Positions 25,622 to 37,928 of a stretch of 64,000 bases of DNA are shown here, in pieces (the stretch's first letter is position 1; the number at the start of each line of letters is the position of its first letter). Under the pieces are notes generated by a model. The model was not told the origin of the DNA. It worked only from the letters and a program-made list of their open reading frames with translations, and made no database searches. This stretch comes from Harmonia axyridis (taxonomy: Eukaryota; Arthropoda; Insecta; Coleoptera; Coccinellidae). The position numbers and the translations under genes are program-made. The stretch spans positions 41,837,812 through 41,901,811 of the forward strand of contig NC_059502.1 of NCBI RefSeq assembly GCF_914767665.1, in the 5' to 3' direction.

Positions 25622-27666
25622 TTCTCGAATTTTCCTTACCCCGGACCTTAACAAATTGTAAAAAATTAAAAGTTCCTTCTTGGTAATTATATACCTCTTT
25701 TTCTATTGATCTGGTCACGTAGATCACGAAAGTTTTTATTTGAGGAGTCTGCGACGAATAGTTTAGGAGATATAACGATTTTTATAGAGAGATTGAATTT
25801 TCTCGAATTTTCCTTACCCCGGACCTTAAAAAATTGTAAAAAATTAAAAGTTCCTTCTTGGTGATAATATACCTCTTTTTCTATTGATCTGTTCACGTAG
25901 ATCACGAAAGTTTTTATATGAGGGGTCTGCGACGAATAGTTTAGGAGATATAACGATTTTTGTAGAGAGATTAAATTTTCTCGAATTTTCTCGAATTTTC
26001 CTTACCCCGGACCTTAAAAAATTGTAAAAAATTAAAAGTTCCTTCTTGGTAATAATATACCTTTTTTTTCTATTGATCTGGTCACGTAGATCACGAAAGT
26101 TTTTATTTGAGGGGTTTGCGACGAATAGTTTAGGAGATATAACGATTTTTGTAGAGAGATTGAATTTTCACGGTTTTTTCCAAAAATTTCGAATTCAAAT
26201 TTCTCCTAAACTATGGGGACTACGGAAAATCGGTAAGCAGAGTTGGTATTGGCAGTTCATGGTTATTCGAATCCCACTCTCGCCTGACAATATATGAGTC
26301 GAAAAATTTTCTCGAATTTTCTCGAATTTTTCTTACCCCGGACCTTGAAAAATTGTAAAAAATTGAAAGTTCCTTCTTGGTAATAATATACCTCTTTTTC
26401 TATTGATCTGGTCATGTAGATCACGAAAGTTTTTATTTGAGGAGTCTGCGACTAATAGTTTAGGAGATATAACGATTTTTATAGAGAGATTGAATTTTCT
26501 CGAATTTTCCTTACCCCGGACCTTAAAAAATTGTAAAAAATTAAAAGTTCCTTCTTGGTAATTATATACCTTTTTTTCTATTGATCTGGTCACGTAGATC
26601 ACGAAAGTTTTTATTTGAGGAGTCTGCGACGAATAGTTTAGGAGATATAACGATTTTTATAGAGAGATTGTGTTTTCTCGAATTTTCCTTACCCAGGACC
26701 TTGAAAAATTGTAAAAAATTAAAAGATCTTTCTTGGTAATAAAATACCTCTTTTTCTATTGATCTGTTCACGTAGATCACGAAAGTTTTTATTTGAGGGG
26801 TCTGCGACGAAAAGTTTAGGAGATATAACGATTTTTGTAGAGAGATTGAATTTTCTCGAATTTTCCTTACCCCGGACCTTAAAAAATTGTAAAAAATTAA
26901 AAGTTCCTTCTTGGTGATAATATACCTCTTTTTCTATTGATCTGTTCATGTAGTTCACGAAGATCACGAAAGTTTTTATTTGAGGGGTCTGCGACGAATA
27001 GTTTAGGAGATATAACGATTTTTGTAGAGAGATTGAATTTTCTCGAATTTTCCTTACCCCGGACCTTAAAAAATTGTAAAAAATTAAAAGTTCCTTCTTG
27101 GTGATAATATACCTCTTTTTCTATTGATCTGTTCACGTAGATCACGAAAGTTTTTATATGAGGGGTCTGCGACGAATAGTTTAGGAGATATAACGATTTT
27201 TATAGAGAGATTGAATTTTTACGGTTTTTTCCAAAAATTTCGACTTCAAATTTCTCCTTAACTATGGGGACTACGGAAAATCGGTGAGCAGAGTTGGTAT
27301 TGGCAGTTCATGATTATTCGAATTCTACTCACGAATGACAATATTTGAGCCGAAGAATTTTCTCGAATTTTCTCGAATTTTCCTTACCCCGGACCTTAAA
27401 AAATTGTAAAAAATTAAAAGTTCCTTCTTGGTGATAATATACCTCTTTTTCTATTGATTTGTTCACGTAGATCACGAAAGTTTTTATATGAGGGGTCTGC
27501 GACGAGTAGTTTAGGAGATATAACGATTTTTATAGAGAGATTGAATTTTTACGGTTTTTTCCAAAAATTTCGACTTCAAATTTCTCCTAACCTATGGGGA
27601 CTACGGAAAATCGGTGAGCAGAGTTGGGATTGGCAGTTCATGATTATTCGAATTCCACTCACGAAT
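25496..27666 (-). repeat. 178-bp satellite with interspersed B blocks, right half
   Basis: The same two modules as in the left half, reverse oriented, but about 1 kb longer. Inward from copy C the order is B, unit, B, about five units, B, then three to four units up to 25496. The left half reads B, three units, B, unit, B, partial unit. The two halves therefore are not simple mirror images; copy number has changed since the inversion. B blocks lie at about 26166-26310, 27206-27345 and 27548-27666. Confidence 0.93.
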
Positions 27667-27745
27667 GACTTTGGATATACTATATACAGAAATATTATAA
27701 TTTCCAAAATGATTTCCACTATTATATTGTTATTTTTTTTTTCAG

Positions 27746-29797
27746 AATCTACATTTCTTGGAGTTAACTCAGTTAGAAGAAGAAGAGGTATTATTAATAA
27801 CATATTATTTACCAATTCTAGTGAATACAAATTACCCTGTAGAGTTAAACAAAAATTTTCTGCAAGTAAGTATAGAGATCTTGAAAGAATTATTCATGGT
27901 CAATATGAATATGTAATATAATAATGAATCAACTAATATCAACTTTTTCAGAAAATGAGTGTAGAAAATCTGTAATCAATTACAATGGATTATCAATAAC
28001 AAAACCTTTTATACAGAATGAGATGACAGGAAAACATTCGAAACCTTCAACTCCCCCTAGTTCAGCTGTAAAAACAGTTGAAATTAATGCAACAGATAAT
28101 ACAGAGATAATCAAAAATGATACAATTTCCAATAGGACAATTGAAAAAATTGAAAGTAGCATCTCGAATAAAAATGAATCTAAAATTGAGGAGCCCACAG
28201 TAAATGTATGGAAAAAATCATGGGCTAGTCTATTTGATAAAGATGTTAAAACAATATCGAATGAGAAAATAGACAATAAAATTAATGATTCACATGTAAC
28301 ATCTTTAAAACATACAAAAGTAGTCAAAAAAATAGATTCAGCCACTCATATGTTAGGAGGTGAGTTCAAAACCATATCTTTTTTTATATATTTATCTAAC
28401 TTTCAACTAACAATTTGCTTACATCTACAGTAGATAATTATTTTACTTAGTTGAACCCATTTTACTCGATGAAAAGTGGAATGCTTTGGTTTTCACCTAC
28501 AGATATCAGTGAAAATTCAAGTTTCTATCATGGTTAGTAATATTTTTAAATTTTCAGAATTTCTCAAGAACTATAAACTTGATGGGACCCAAACCAGTTT
28601 TAAACCCAGGGGTTTACGAAACAAAAGTAACTTTCGTTATATAAACTCAATATTACAAGCCTCACTTGCTTGCCCACCACTTTGTAATCTCCTCAAATGG
28701 CTATCAGAGAACTTCACTCACAATAATGCACTGAAATCAATAACAATGAGTGAAAATATGTAAGTATAAATAAATATAATTTGCAACTTTGATTGAATAA
28801 CAATTTTATATATGTATTTTCATTATTCAACTATTCCAGGTGTAAATTTATGAATAACTTCGATAATCTGCCCAATGGAAGACGCAAGTCACGTTCAAAA
28901 AAGAAAAACAAGAAGCAAACTTTCGTCAATATAGACAATGGCAATTCGATTGAGGCCTCATCGTTTTATACGATGCTAAACGGAACACGTAGCGATTCTT
29001 TCCTTGTTGAAGGCCGACAAGAAGACGCCGAAGAAATCTTGGGCCTTCTGTTGAATGGACTCAATGATGAAATGATGGGAATAATGAAATTGATTAGCCA
29101 TGACGAAAATATTCAAGCAGCTAAAAAAGAAGTGAAAATAGATGTGGATGATTGGAAAGTTATTGGTCCTAGGAACGAAGGGAATGTAACAAGAGAAATA
29201 CAAATGGACAAGACACCGATTAGTGATATATTCGGAGGACTTCTCTGTTCAAGAATCCATAAAACCGGAGACGAAATTCCAGAAAATATTGAACCATTCC
29301 TAACATTGCCATTAAATATTAAGAAAGCAAATAACATAGCTGAAGCTTTAGAAGGCCTTACAACCAAGAACAAACTAAAGGGTCTGACATCATCGAAAAC
29401 GAAAGAAACGGTTGAAGCATGGCAGCAAGTGATGATAGAGAAGTTGCCTGTAGTTTTAGTATTACATTTGAAATGCTTCGAATACAGAATGAATGGCTGC
29501 ACTAAAATAATGAAGACTATAGAATTTCCCATCAATCTGCAGATTGATTCTAAAATATTATCTGGAAGGACGAATACTTCAGCGGAGAGACAATATAAAT
29601 TAATATCTGTAGTATACCATGTAGGAAAGGAGGCCAGCCATGGGCATTATATAGCAGATACTTTCCATTCGGGGTATAATACATAGTTGAGGTTTGATGA
29701 CTCTAAAATAAACAGAGTTACGGAAGAAGATGTTCTTAAACGTCAAGGAGATAGAGTTCCTTATTTATTATTTTATCGAAGGAGTGATACGGTGTGA
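27746..29797 (+). pseudogene. USP10-like ubiquitin-specific protease pseudogene, copy C (5' truncated)
   Basis: Exons 27746-27865, 27952-28359, 28558-28759 and 28840-29797, with introns of 86, 198 and 80 bp. All have GT-AG borders and compatible phases (1, 1, 2). The visible reading frame is about 525 residues to TAG at 29684-29686. The ancestral stop, TGA at 29795-29797, lies 36 codons further. KSWASLF sits in exon 2. The Cys box in exon 3 reads NKSNF-Arg-YIN (Arg codon 28635-28637). GRQEDAEE, GPRN, EKLPVVLVLHLK and the GHY His (29645-29647) are in exon 4. The stop excludes FDD and YLLFYRR. The first visible exon starts in mid-codon after an acceptor, with satellite about 80 bp upstream, so there is no promoter or start codon. 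In the family, USP10 deubiquitinates cytosolic targets; this copy cannot be catalytic. It differs from copy B by very few bases. Confidence 0.93.
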
Positions 29798-31224
29798 AGT
29801 GTAAAGATTCATTGACATAGTTGTTAATTTGTACAGATTAGATTTAAGGATGCTGAACATTGTAATATTTTTCTGTTGTTTCATGAGTAATGCCATGTAT
29901 TGTATTTCGGGAGAATATGATAAATTGACTTTACAATGTTATATATATATGTATATGTATATAAAAAATAAATATTATATTTTAATAAACGAACTTTGTA
30001 TAAATGTAAAATTTTGTTTGTTTTTTTTTGAAGAGATTTCTTTTCCTAAAACTTAAATTAAATTTTTGCAAGAACTACTATCTCAGAAGGAAAAAAAGAT
30101 CGTCTTCGTGAAAATTCCAATCAACCATAAACAGTATTAGCTATTTCAGGACTTTGGACTCTTTATTCCTTTTTCTTTGCTCTTGAAATCAGGTGAATTT
30201 CGCTCAATGTAATAAAAAAAAACTTGACCAAACTTTATAATTTCCCCCTGTGTTCAGCGGCGCTACGTTCTCCTACTTCTGTAACCTAGATAAATGAGGA
30301 TATTTTGGAAGATCGTACTTCATGCACTCGAATCATGTAATTTTTTTTTGTTTCACAAAAATCACAAATATACCAGTCATGAACTCTGAATTAACCTATA
30401 TCTATAATGACCCAAAACAAAACACTCATTAATTTCCGTTTTATAACCTATTATTCCTTTTCCTGGGTCAGAACAATTTTTTTGGAGAATTCTCGTCTCT
30501 GACTACTATAAAATTTCTTTTTTCTATTGGTCCTCTAATTCACTTGAAAATCAAAACTTAGTTGAATAATCACTCAAAAAAAAGTTCTGTTCAAGGTCAG
30601 ATTGGATTTCTTTAAATTTTATTATCCTGGATATTAGACATGTGAACTCAGAATATATTGAATTTCTCTCTTACTACAGTTAAAGGTCTGTGCTTGTAAT
30701 TTACATCTGGTGTACGCTAGTAGTTTCGATTGTCTGGGATACCAACTATTCAATGGCATAGGCCTCGATTTGGTAACATTTTGGATGTTCCACCATTCAC
30801 TAATGTAAATGCCTAAAACCTCTAGAATTTGCTTCTGAATAAGGATTGGTCAAGTCTATTCAATTCTTTTACATTTTTAGACCTCAGATTTAAAAGAATA
30901 GAAAAATTCGTCGTTTCGCAATTCAGAATCAAACAATAATTGACCAATGAAATAAAGTAATGTCTAGAAATGACAATGCATATGAAATATGAAAGCAAGG
31001 TTTCAAATGAATAAACTCTGCAATCGATTGAAAAGACGGCATTAAATTTCGAATGTGGAATCTTATATTGTTATTATAGAACTCTTTATTGCTAAATTCA
31101 TATGTTAGAATCTTATATTCAATTTTTATATTTTTTTATTTATAAAATCCCAATTCTATTCATGTTTCTTTGGACGAATACCAGTTTCTACTATGAAATG
31201 AATAATTACAATTCAATTGTATCT
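29798..31224 (+). other. 3' UTR and flank of USP10 copy C, no gene seen
   Basis: Mirror of 20836-22213, AT-rich, with an (AT)n-type tract near 29940-29962 and two poly(A) hexamers. The segment around 29876-29935 includes the 49 bp lost in copy B. Short frames here, including one at 29829-30056, show no recognisable protein and lie inside the UTR. Confidence 0.75.
29967..29989 (+). promoter_or_regulatory. Two poly(A) signals, USP10 copy C
   Basis: AATAAA at 29967-29972 and 29984-29989, about 170-190 nt past the ancestral stop. The proximal hexamer is intact here and in copy B but mutated in copy A. Confidence 0.65.
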
Positions 31225-32676
31225 ATGAGGGACTGTTCTTATTCCCTTCTTTTTGTTTAATCAACAATTATCCAAGTAAGCCATTCTACATTGTTGATTT
31301 TCTTGGACTAGGATGTCACGCAGCTAGCTATAATCTCCAATGTGGTAAGGTCAATTGCTGCTGTAACCACAATTGGACGGCTGACTTCTGTTGTTGATTT
31401 CATTTGTTTGTTATTTCTTTCAATGTTTCTCATTCTAACACTTCTCATCGTATTGCACAGGGACGAAAGCTTGACACACGTGTCTATGGAAACCACATTG
31501 GTATAAGGGACTGTTCTTATTCCCTTCTTTCTGTAAAATGATCAATTATCCAAGTAAGTCATTCCACATTGTTGATTTTCTTGGACTAGGATGTCACGCA
31601 GCTAGCTATAATCTCCAATGTGGTAAGGTCAATTGCTGCTGTAACCACAATTGGACGGCTGACTTCTGTTGTTGATTTCATTTGTTTGTTATTTCCTTCA
31701 ATGTTTCTCATTCTAACACTTCCCATCGTATTGCACAGGGACGAAAGCTTGACACGCGTGTCTAAGGAAACCACTTTGGTATGAGGGACTGTTCTTATTC
31801 CCTTCTTTTTGTTTAATGAACAATTATCCAAGTAAGCCATTCCACATTGTTGATTTTCTTGGACTCGGATGTCACGAAGGTAGCTAGAATCTCCCACGTG
31901 GTAAGGTCAATTGCTGCTGTAACCACAAATGCACGACTGACTTCTGTTGTTGATTTCATTTGTTTGTTTTTTCCTTCTATGTTTCTCATTCTTACACTTT
32001 TCATCGTATTGCACAGGGACGAAAGCTTGACACACGTGTCTATGGAAACCACATTCGTATAATGGACTGTTCTTACTTCATTCTTTCTGTATAATGATCA
32101 ATTATCCAAGTAAGTCATTCCACATTGTTGATTTTCTTGGACTCGGATGTCACGCAGGTAGCTATAATCTCCCACGTGGTAAGGTCAATTGCTGCTGAAA
32201 TCACAAATGCACGACTGACTTCTGTTGTTGATTTCATTTGTTTGTTATTTCCTTCAATGTTTCTCATTATAACACTTTTCATCGTATTGCACAGGGACGA
32301 AAGCTTGACACACGTGTCTAAGAAAACCACTTTGGTATGAGGGACTTTTCTTATTCCCTTCTTTTTGTTCAATCAACAATTATCCAAGTAAGCCATTCCA
32401 CATTGTTGATTTTCTTGGACTCGGATGTCACGCAGGTAGCTATAAGCTCCCACGTGGTAAGGTCAATTGCTGCTGTAACCACAAATGCACGACTGACTTC
32501 TGTTGTTGATTTCATTTGTTTGTTATTTCCTTCTATGTTTCTCATTCTAACACTTTTCATCGTATTGCACAGGGACGAAAGCTTGACACACGTGTCTAAG
32601 GAAACCACTTTGGTATAAGGGACTGTTCTTATTTTTTTTTGTTTAATCAACAATTATCCAAGTAGGCCATTCCACA

Positions 32677-34621
32677 TTGTTGATTTTCTTGGACTCGGAT
32701 GTCACGCAGGTAGCTATAATCTCCCACGTGGTAAGGTCAATTGCTGCTGTAACCACAAATGCACGACTGACTTCTAATGTTGATTTCATTTGTTTGTTAT
32801 TTCCTTCAATGTTTCTCATTCTAACACTTCTCATCGTATTGCACAGGAACGAAAGCTTGACACACGTGTCTAAGGAAACCACTTTGGTATGAGGGACTGT
32901 TCTTATTCCCTTCTTTTTGTTCAATCAACAATTATCCAAGTAAGCCATTCCACATTGTTGATTTTCTTGGACTCGGATGTCACGCAGGTAGCTATAATCT
33001 CCCACGTGGTAAGGTCAATTGCTGCTGTAACCACAAATGCACGACTGACTTCTGTTGTTGATTTCATTTGTTCGTTATTTCCTTCTCTGTTTCTCATTCT
33101 AACACTTTTCATCGTATTGCACAAAGACGAAAGCTTGATACACGTGTCTAAGGAAACCACTTTGGTATAAGGGACTGTTCTTATTCTCTTTTTTTTGTTT
33201 AATCAACAATTATCCAAGTAGGCCATTCCACATTGTTGATTATCTTGGACTCGGATGTCACGCAGGTAGCTATAATCTCCCACGTGGTGAGGTCAATTGC
33301 TGCTGTAACCACAAATGCACGACTGACTTCTGTTGTTGATTTCATTTGTTCGTTATTTCCTTCTCTGTTTCTCATTCTAACACTTTTCATCGTATTGCAC
33401 AGGGACGAAAGCTTGACACGCGTGTCTAAGGAAACCACTTTGGTATAAGGGACTGTTCTTATTCCCTTCTTTTTGTTTAATGAACAATTATCCAAGTAAG
33501 CCGTTCCACATTGTTGATTTTCTTGGGCTCGGATGTCACGCAGGTAGCTGTAATCTCCCACGTGGTAAGGTCAATTGCTGCTGTAACCACGAATGCACGA
33601 CTGACTTCTGTTGTTGATTTCATTCGTTTGTTATTTTCTTCAATGATTCTCATTCTAACACTTTACATCGTATTGCACAGGAACGAAAGCTTGACACAGG
33701 TGTCTAAGGACACCACTTTGGTATAAGGGACTGTTCTTATTCCCTTCTTTTTGTTTAATGAACAATTATCCGAGTAAGCCATTCCACATTGTTGATTATC
33801 TTGGACTCGGATGTCACGCAGGTAGCTATAATCTCTCACGTGGTAAGGTCAATTGCTGCTGTAACCACAAATGCACGACTGACTTCTAATGTTGATTTCA
33901 TTTGTTTGTTATTTCCTTCAATGTTTCTCATTCTAACACTTTTCATCTTATTGCACAGGGACGAAAGCTTGACACGCGTGTCTAAGGAAACCACTTTGGT
34001 ATAAGGGACTGTTCTTATTCCCTTCGTTTTGTTTAATGAACAATTATCCAAGTAAGCCATTCCACATTGTTGATTTTCTTGGACTCGGATGTCACGCAGG
34101 TAGCTATAATCTCCCACGTGGTAAGGTCAATTGCTGCTGTAACCACAAATGCACGACTGACTTCTGTTGTTGATTTCATTTGTTTGTTATTTCCTTCTAT
34201 GTTTCTCATTCTAACACTTTTCATCGTATTGCACAGGAACGAAAGCTTGACACAGGTGTCTAAGGAAACCACTTTGGTATGAGGGACTGTTCTTATTCCC
34301 TTCTTTTTGTTTAATGAACAATTATCCAAGTAAGCCATTCCACATTGTTGATTTTCTTGGACTTGGATGTCACGCAGGTAGCTATAATCTCCCACGTGGT
34401 AAGGTCAATTGCTGCTGTAACCACCAATGCACGACTGACTTCTGTTTTGATTTCATTTGTTTGTTATTTCCTTCTATGTTTCTCATTCTAACACTTTTCA
34501 TCGTATTGCACAGGAACGAAAGCTTGAAACAGGTGTCTAAGGAAACCACTTTGGTATAAGAGACTGTTCTTATCCCCTTCTTTTTGTTTAATGAACAATT
34601 ATCCAAGTAAGCCATTCCACA
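32677..34621 (-). repeat. Higher-order block of seven satellite units (first copy)
   Basis: An ordered series of distinguishable unit variants, ending in a unit with a 1-bp deletion in its AAATCAAAACAGAAG stretch (about 34450). The same series recurs at 34622-37122. In the left arm only a shorter version exists at about 18.3-19.4 kb, so the block expanded in the right arm or contracted in the left. Confidence 0.8.
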
Positions 34622-37122
34622 TTGTTGATTATCTTGGACTCGGATGTCACGCAGGTAGCTATAATCTCCCACGTGGTAAGGTCAATTGCTGCTGTAACCA
34701 CAAATGCACGACTGACTTCTAATGTTGATTTCATTTGTTTGTTATTTCCTTCAATGTTTCTCATTCTAACACTTCTCATCGTATTGCACAGGGACGAAAG
34801 CTTGACACACGTGTCTAAGGAAACCACTTTGGTATGAGGGACTGTTCTTATTCCCTTCTTTTTGTTCAATCAACAATTATCCAAGTAAGCCATTCCACAT
34901 TGTTGATTTTCTTGGACTCGAATGTCACGCAGGTAGCTATAATCTCCCACGTGGTAAGGTCAATTGCTGCTGTAACCACAAATGCACGACTGACTTCTGT
35001 TGTTGATTTCATTTGTTCGTTATTTCCTTCTCTGTTTCTCATTCTAACACTTTTCATCGTATTGCACAAAGACGAAAGCTTGATACACGTGTCTAAGGAA
35101 ACCACTTTGGTATAAGGGACTGTTCTTATTCTCTTTTTTTTGTTTAATCAACAATTATCCAAGTAGGCCATTCCACATTGTTGATTATCTTGGACTCGGA
35201 TGTCACGCAGGTAGCTATAATCTCCCACGTGGTGAGGTCAATTGCTGCTGTAACCACAAATGCACGACTGACTTCTGTTGTTGATTTCATTTGTTCGTTA
35301 TTTCCTTCTCTGTTTCTCATTCTAACACTTTTCATCGTATTGCACAGGGACGAAAGCTTGACACGCGTGTCTAAGGAAACCACTTTGGTATAAGGGACTG
35401 TTCTTATTCCCTTCTTTTTGTTTAATGAACAATTATCCAAGTAAGCCGTTCCACATTGTTGATTTTCTTGGGCTCGGATGTCACGCAGGTAGCTGTAATC
35501 TCCCACGTGGTAAGGTCAATTGCTGCTGTAACCACGAATGCACGACTGACTTCTGTTGTTGATTTCATTCGTTTGTTATTTTCTTCAATGATTCTCATTC
35601 TAACACTTTACATCGTATTGCACAGGAACGAAAGCTTGACACAGGTGTCTAAGGACACCACTTTGGTATAAGGGACTGTTCTTATTCCCTTCTTTTTGTT
35701 TAATGAACAATTATCCGAGTAGGCCATTCCACATTGTTGATTATCTTGGACTCGGATGTCACGCAGGTAGCTATAATCTCCCACGTGGTGAGGTCAATTG
35801 CTGCTGTAACCACAAATGCACGACTGACTTCTGTTGTTGATTTCATTTGTTCGTTATTTCCTTCTCTGTTTCTCATTCTAACACTTTTCATCGTATTGCA
35901 CAGGGACGAAAGCTTGACACGCGTGTCTAAGGAAACCACTTTGGTATAAGGGACTGTTCTTATTCCCTTCTTTTTGTTTAATGAACAATTATCCAAGTAA
36001 GCCGTTCCACATTGTTGATTTTCTTGGGCTCGGATGTCACGCAGGTAGCTGTAATCTCCCACGTGGTAAGGTCAATTGCTGCTGTAACCACGAATGCACG
36101 ACTGACTTCTGTTGTTGATTTCATTCGTTTGTTATTTTCTTCAATGATTCTCATTCTAACACTTTACATCGTATTGCACAGGAACGAAAGCTTGACACAG
36201 GTGTCTAAGGAAACCACTTTGGTATAAGGGACTGTTCTTATTCCCTTCTTTTTGTTTAATGAACAATTATCCGAGTAAGCCATTCCACATTGTTGATTAT
36301 CTTGGACTCGGATGTCACGCAGGTAGCTATAATCTCTCACGTGGTAAGGTCAATTGCTGCTGTAACCACAAATGCACGACTGACTTCTAATGTTGATTTC
36401 ATTTGTTTGTTATTTCCTTCAATGTTTCTCATTCTAACACTTTTCATCTTATTGCACAGGGACGAAAGCTTGACACGCGTGTCTAAGGAAACCACTTTGG
36501 TATAAGGGACTGTTCTTATTCCCTTCGTTTTGTTTAATGAACAATTATCCTAGTAAGCCATTCCACATTGTTGATTTTCTTGGACTCGGATGTCACGCAG
36601 GTAGCTATAATCTCCCACGTGGTAAGGTCAATTGCTGCTGTAACCACAAATGCACGACTGACTTCTGTTGTTGATTTCATTTGTTTGTTATTTCCTTCTA
36701 TGTTTCTCATTCTAACACTTTTCATCGTATTGCACAGGAACGAAAGCTTGACACAGGTGTCTAAGGAAACCACTTTGGTATGAGGGACTGTTCTTATTCC
36801 CTTCTTTTTGTTTAATGAACAATTATCCAAGTAAGCCATTCCACATTGTTGATTTTCTTGGACTTGGATGTCACGCAGGTAGCTATAATCTCCCACGTGG
36901 TAAGGTCAATTGCTGCTGTAACCACCAATGCACGACTGACTTCTGTTTTGATTTCATTTGTTTGTTATTTCCTTCTATGTTTCTCATTCTAACACTTTTC
37001 ATCGTATTGCACAGGAACGAAAGCTTGAAACAGGTGTCTAAGGAAACCACTTTGGTATAAGAGACTGTTCTTATCCCCTTCTTTTTGTTTAATGAACAAT
37101 TATCCAAGTAAGCCATTCCACA
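34622..37122 (-). repeat. Higher-order block of nine satellite units (second copy, with nested two-unit duplication)
   Basis: Repeats the unit order of 32677-34621 but contains an additional 556-bp pair: 35178-35733 is duplicated as 35734-36289. The marker unit with the 1-bp deletion appears again near 36950, 2501 bp from its first right-arm copy. Confidence 0.8.
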
Positions 37123-37564
37123 TTGTTGATTATCTTGGACTCGGATGTCACGCAGGTAGCTATAATCTCCCACGTGGTAAGGTCAATTGCTGCTGTAACC
37201 ACAAATGCACGACTGACTTCTAATGTTGATTTCATTTGTTTGTTATTTCCTTCAATGTTTCTCATTCTAACACTTTTCATCGTATTGCACAGGGACGAAA
37301 GCTTGACACGCGTGTCTAAAGAAACCACTTTGGTATAAGGGACTGTTCTTATTCCCTTCGTTTTGTTTAATGAACAATTATCCAAGTAAGCCATTCCACA
37401 TTGTTGATTTTCTTGGACTCGGATGTCACGCAGGTAGCTATAATCTCCCACGTGGTAAGGTCAATTGCTGCTGTAACCACAAATGCACGACTGACTTCTG
37501 TTGTTGATTTCATTTGTTTGTTATTTCCTTCTATGTTTCTCATTCTAACACTTTTCATCGTATT

Positions 37565-37588
37565 ATATAATAATAATAATAATAATAA
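37565..37588. repeat. (ATA)n microsatellite, tail of the retroelement fragment
   Basis: About seven ATA/TAA units at the element end joined to satellite sequence. On the element strand this is a (TTA)n tail. Confidence 0.85.
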
Positions 37589-37928
37589 GATCTTTATTTT
37601 CAACAGGTAAACACCCAATTACAGAAAATAATTAACCAAGTAATAAAAAAACCAAGCTACAGTGCAAAATGAGATGAAAAAAAACATAAAAAATACAGAA
37701 ATGAACCGACAATATCGATTCACAATAATCTAAATTAGCTTCAATACATGACACATCAAAAATCAACACTGATAACCAATATAATATCTCAAGAGCAAGA
37801 AGATAACCGTATACCAAAAATATAAAAAAAAATACAATCATATACATTCAATCTAACCCCGTTACATATTTATCGACAATACACGCCAACGAATCAAAGT
37901 GAATGTCACACTCTCTCGCAACTGAGTT
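37565..37928 (-). mobile_element. 5'-truncated non-LTR retrotransposon fragment (3' end) inside a satellite unit
   Basis: A 364-bp insert splits a unit between CATCGTATT and GCACAGG. The matching left-arm unit near 17.8 kb is uninterrupted and the pairing sum jumps by exactly 364. On the minus strand the insert ends in GAAAATAAAGATC followed by a (TTA)n tract, the kind of simple-repeat tail known for I-like and related non-LTR elements. A frame entering from its 5' side ends at TGA near 37848 and could be the last codons of ORF2, but no domain is visible. Only about 2 bp (TT) could be a target duplication. The clade is not determined. Confidence 0.7.

Larger units (their letters stand above)
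27667..31231 (+). repeat. Palindrome arm, non-satellite part, right (USP10 duplicon copy C)
   Basis: This is the reverse complement of 20829-24344, with the same gene, flank and entry into the 278-bp satellite at CCCTCAT/ATGAGGG. It retains 49 bp of 3' UTR missing from the left arm. Copy A also has these bases, so the left arm carries the deletion. Confidence 0.95.

Noticed and set aside
24536..27145. Frames of 60-112 codons in the 178-bp satellite (VNRSIEKEVYY... type)
   Set aside because: They repeat with the satellite period, appear in both orientations, and have no recognisable homology.
27454..27746. Coding sequence extending upstream of USP10 exon 1 into the satellite
   Set aside because: The open frame runs through satellite and intron sequence. 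A strong polypyrimidine tract and CAG at 27743-27745 indicate an acceptor, and similarity to USP10 is not seen upstream.
28503..28532. A 30-nt micro-exon between USP10 exons 2 and 3
   Set aside because: It would keep the frame but requires a following intron of only 25 bp (28533-28557). A single 198-bp intron from 28360 to 28557 is simpler and also keeps the frame.
22214..29797. A functional USP10 gene in B or C
   Set aside because: 5' exons and promoter are missing, the catalytic Cys is Arg, and a stop removes the catalytic Asp region.
20829..31231. The palindrome as a pure assembly or fold-back read artefact
   Set aside because: The arms differ by a 49-bp deletion, a handful of substitutions, a 364-bp insertion and many unit-number changes, which a fold-back of one molecule would not give. 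Read-level confirmation is still desirable.
37632..37847. 71-codon hydrophobic frame in the retroelement fragment
   Set aside because: It lies in the AT-rich 3' region after a TGA, has no recognisable domain, and is likely 3' UTR.
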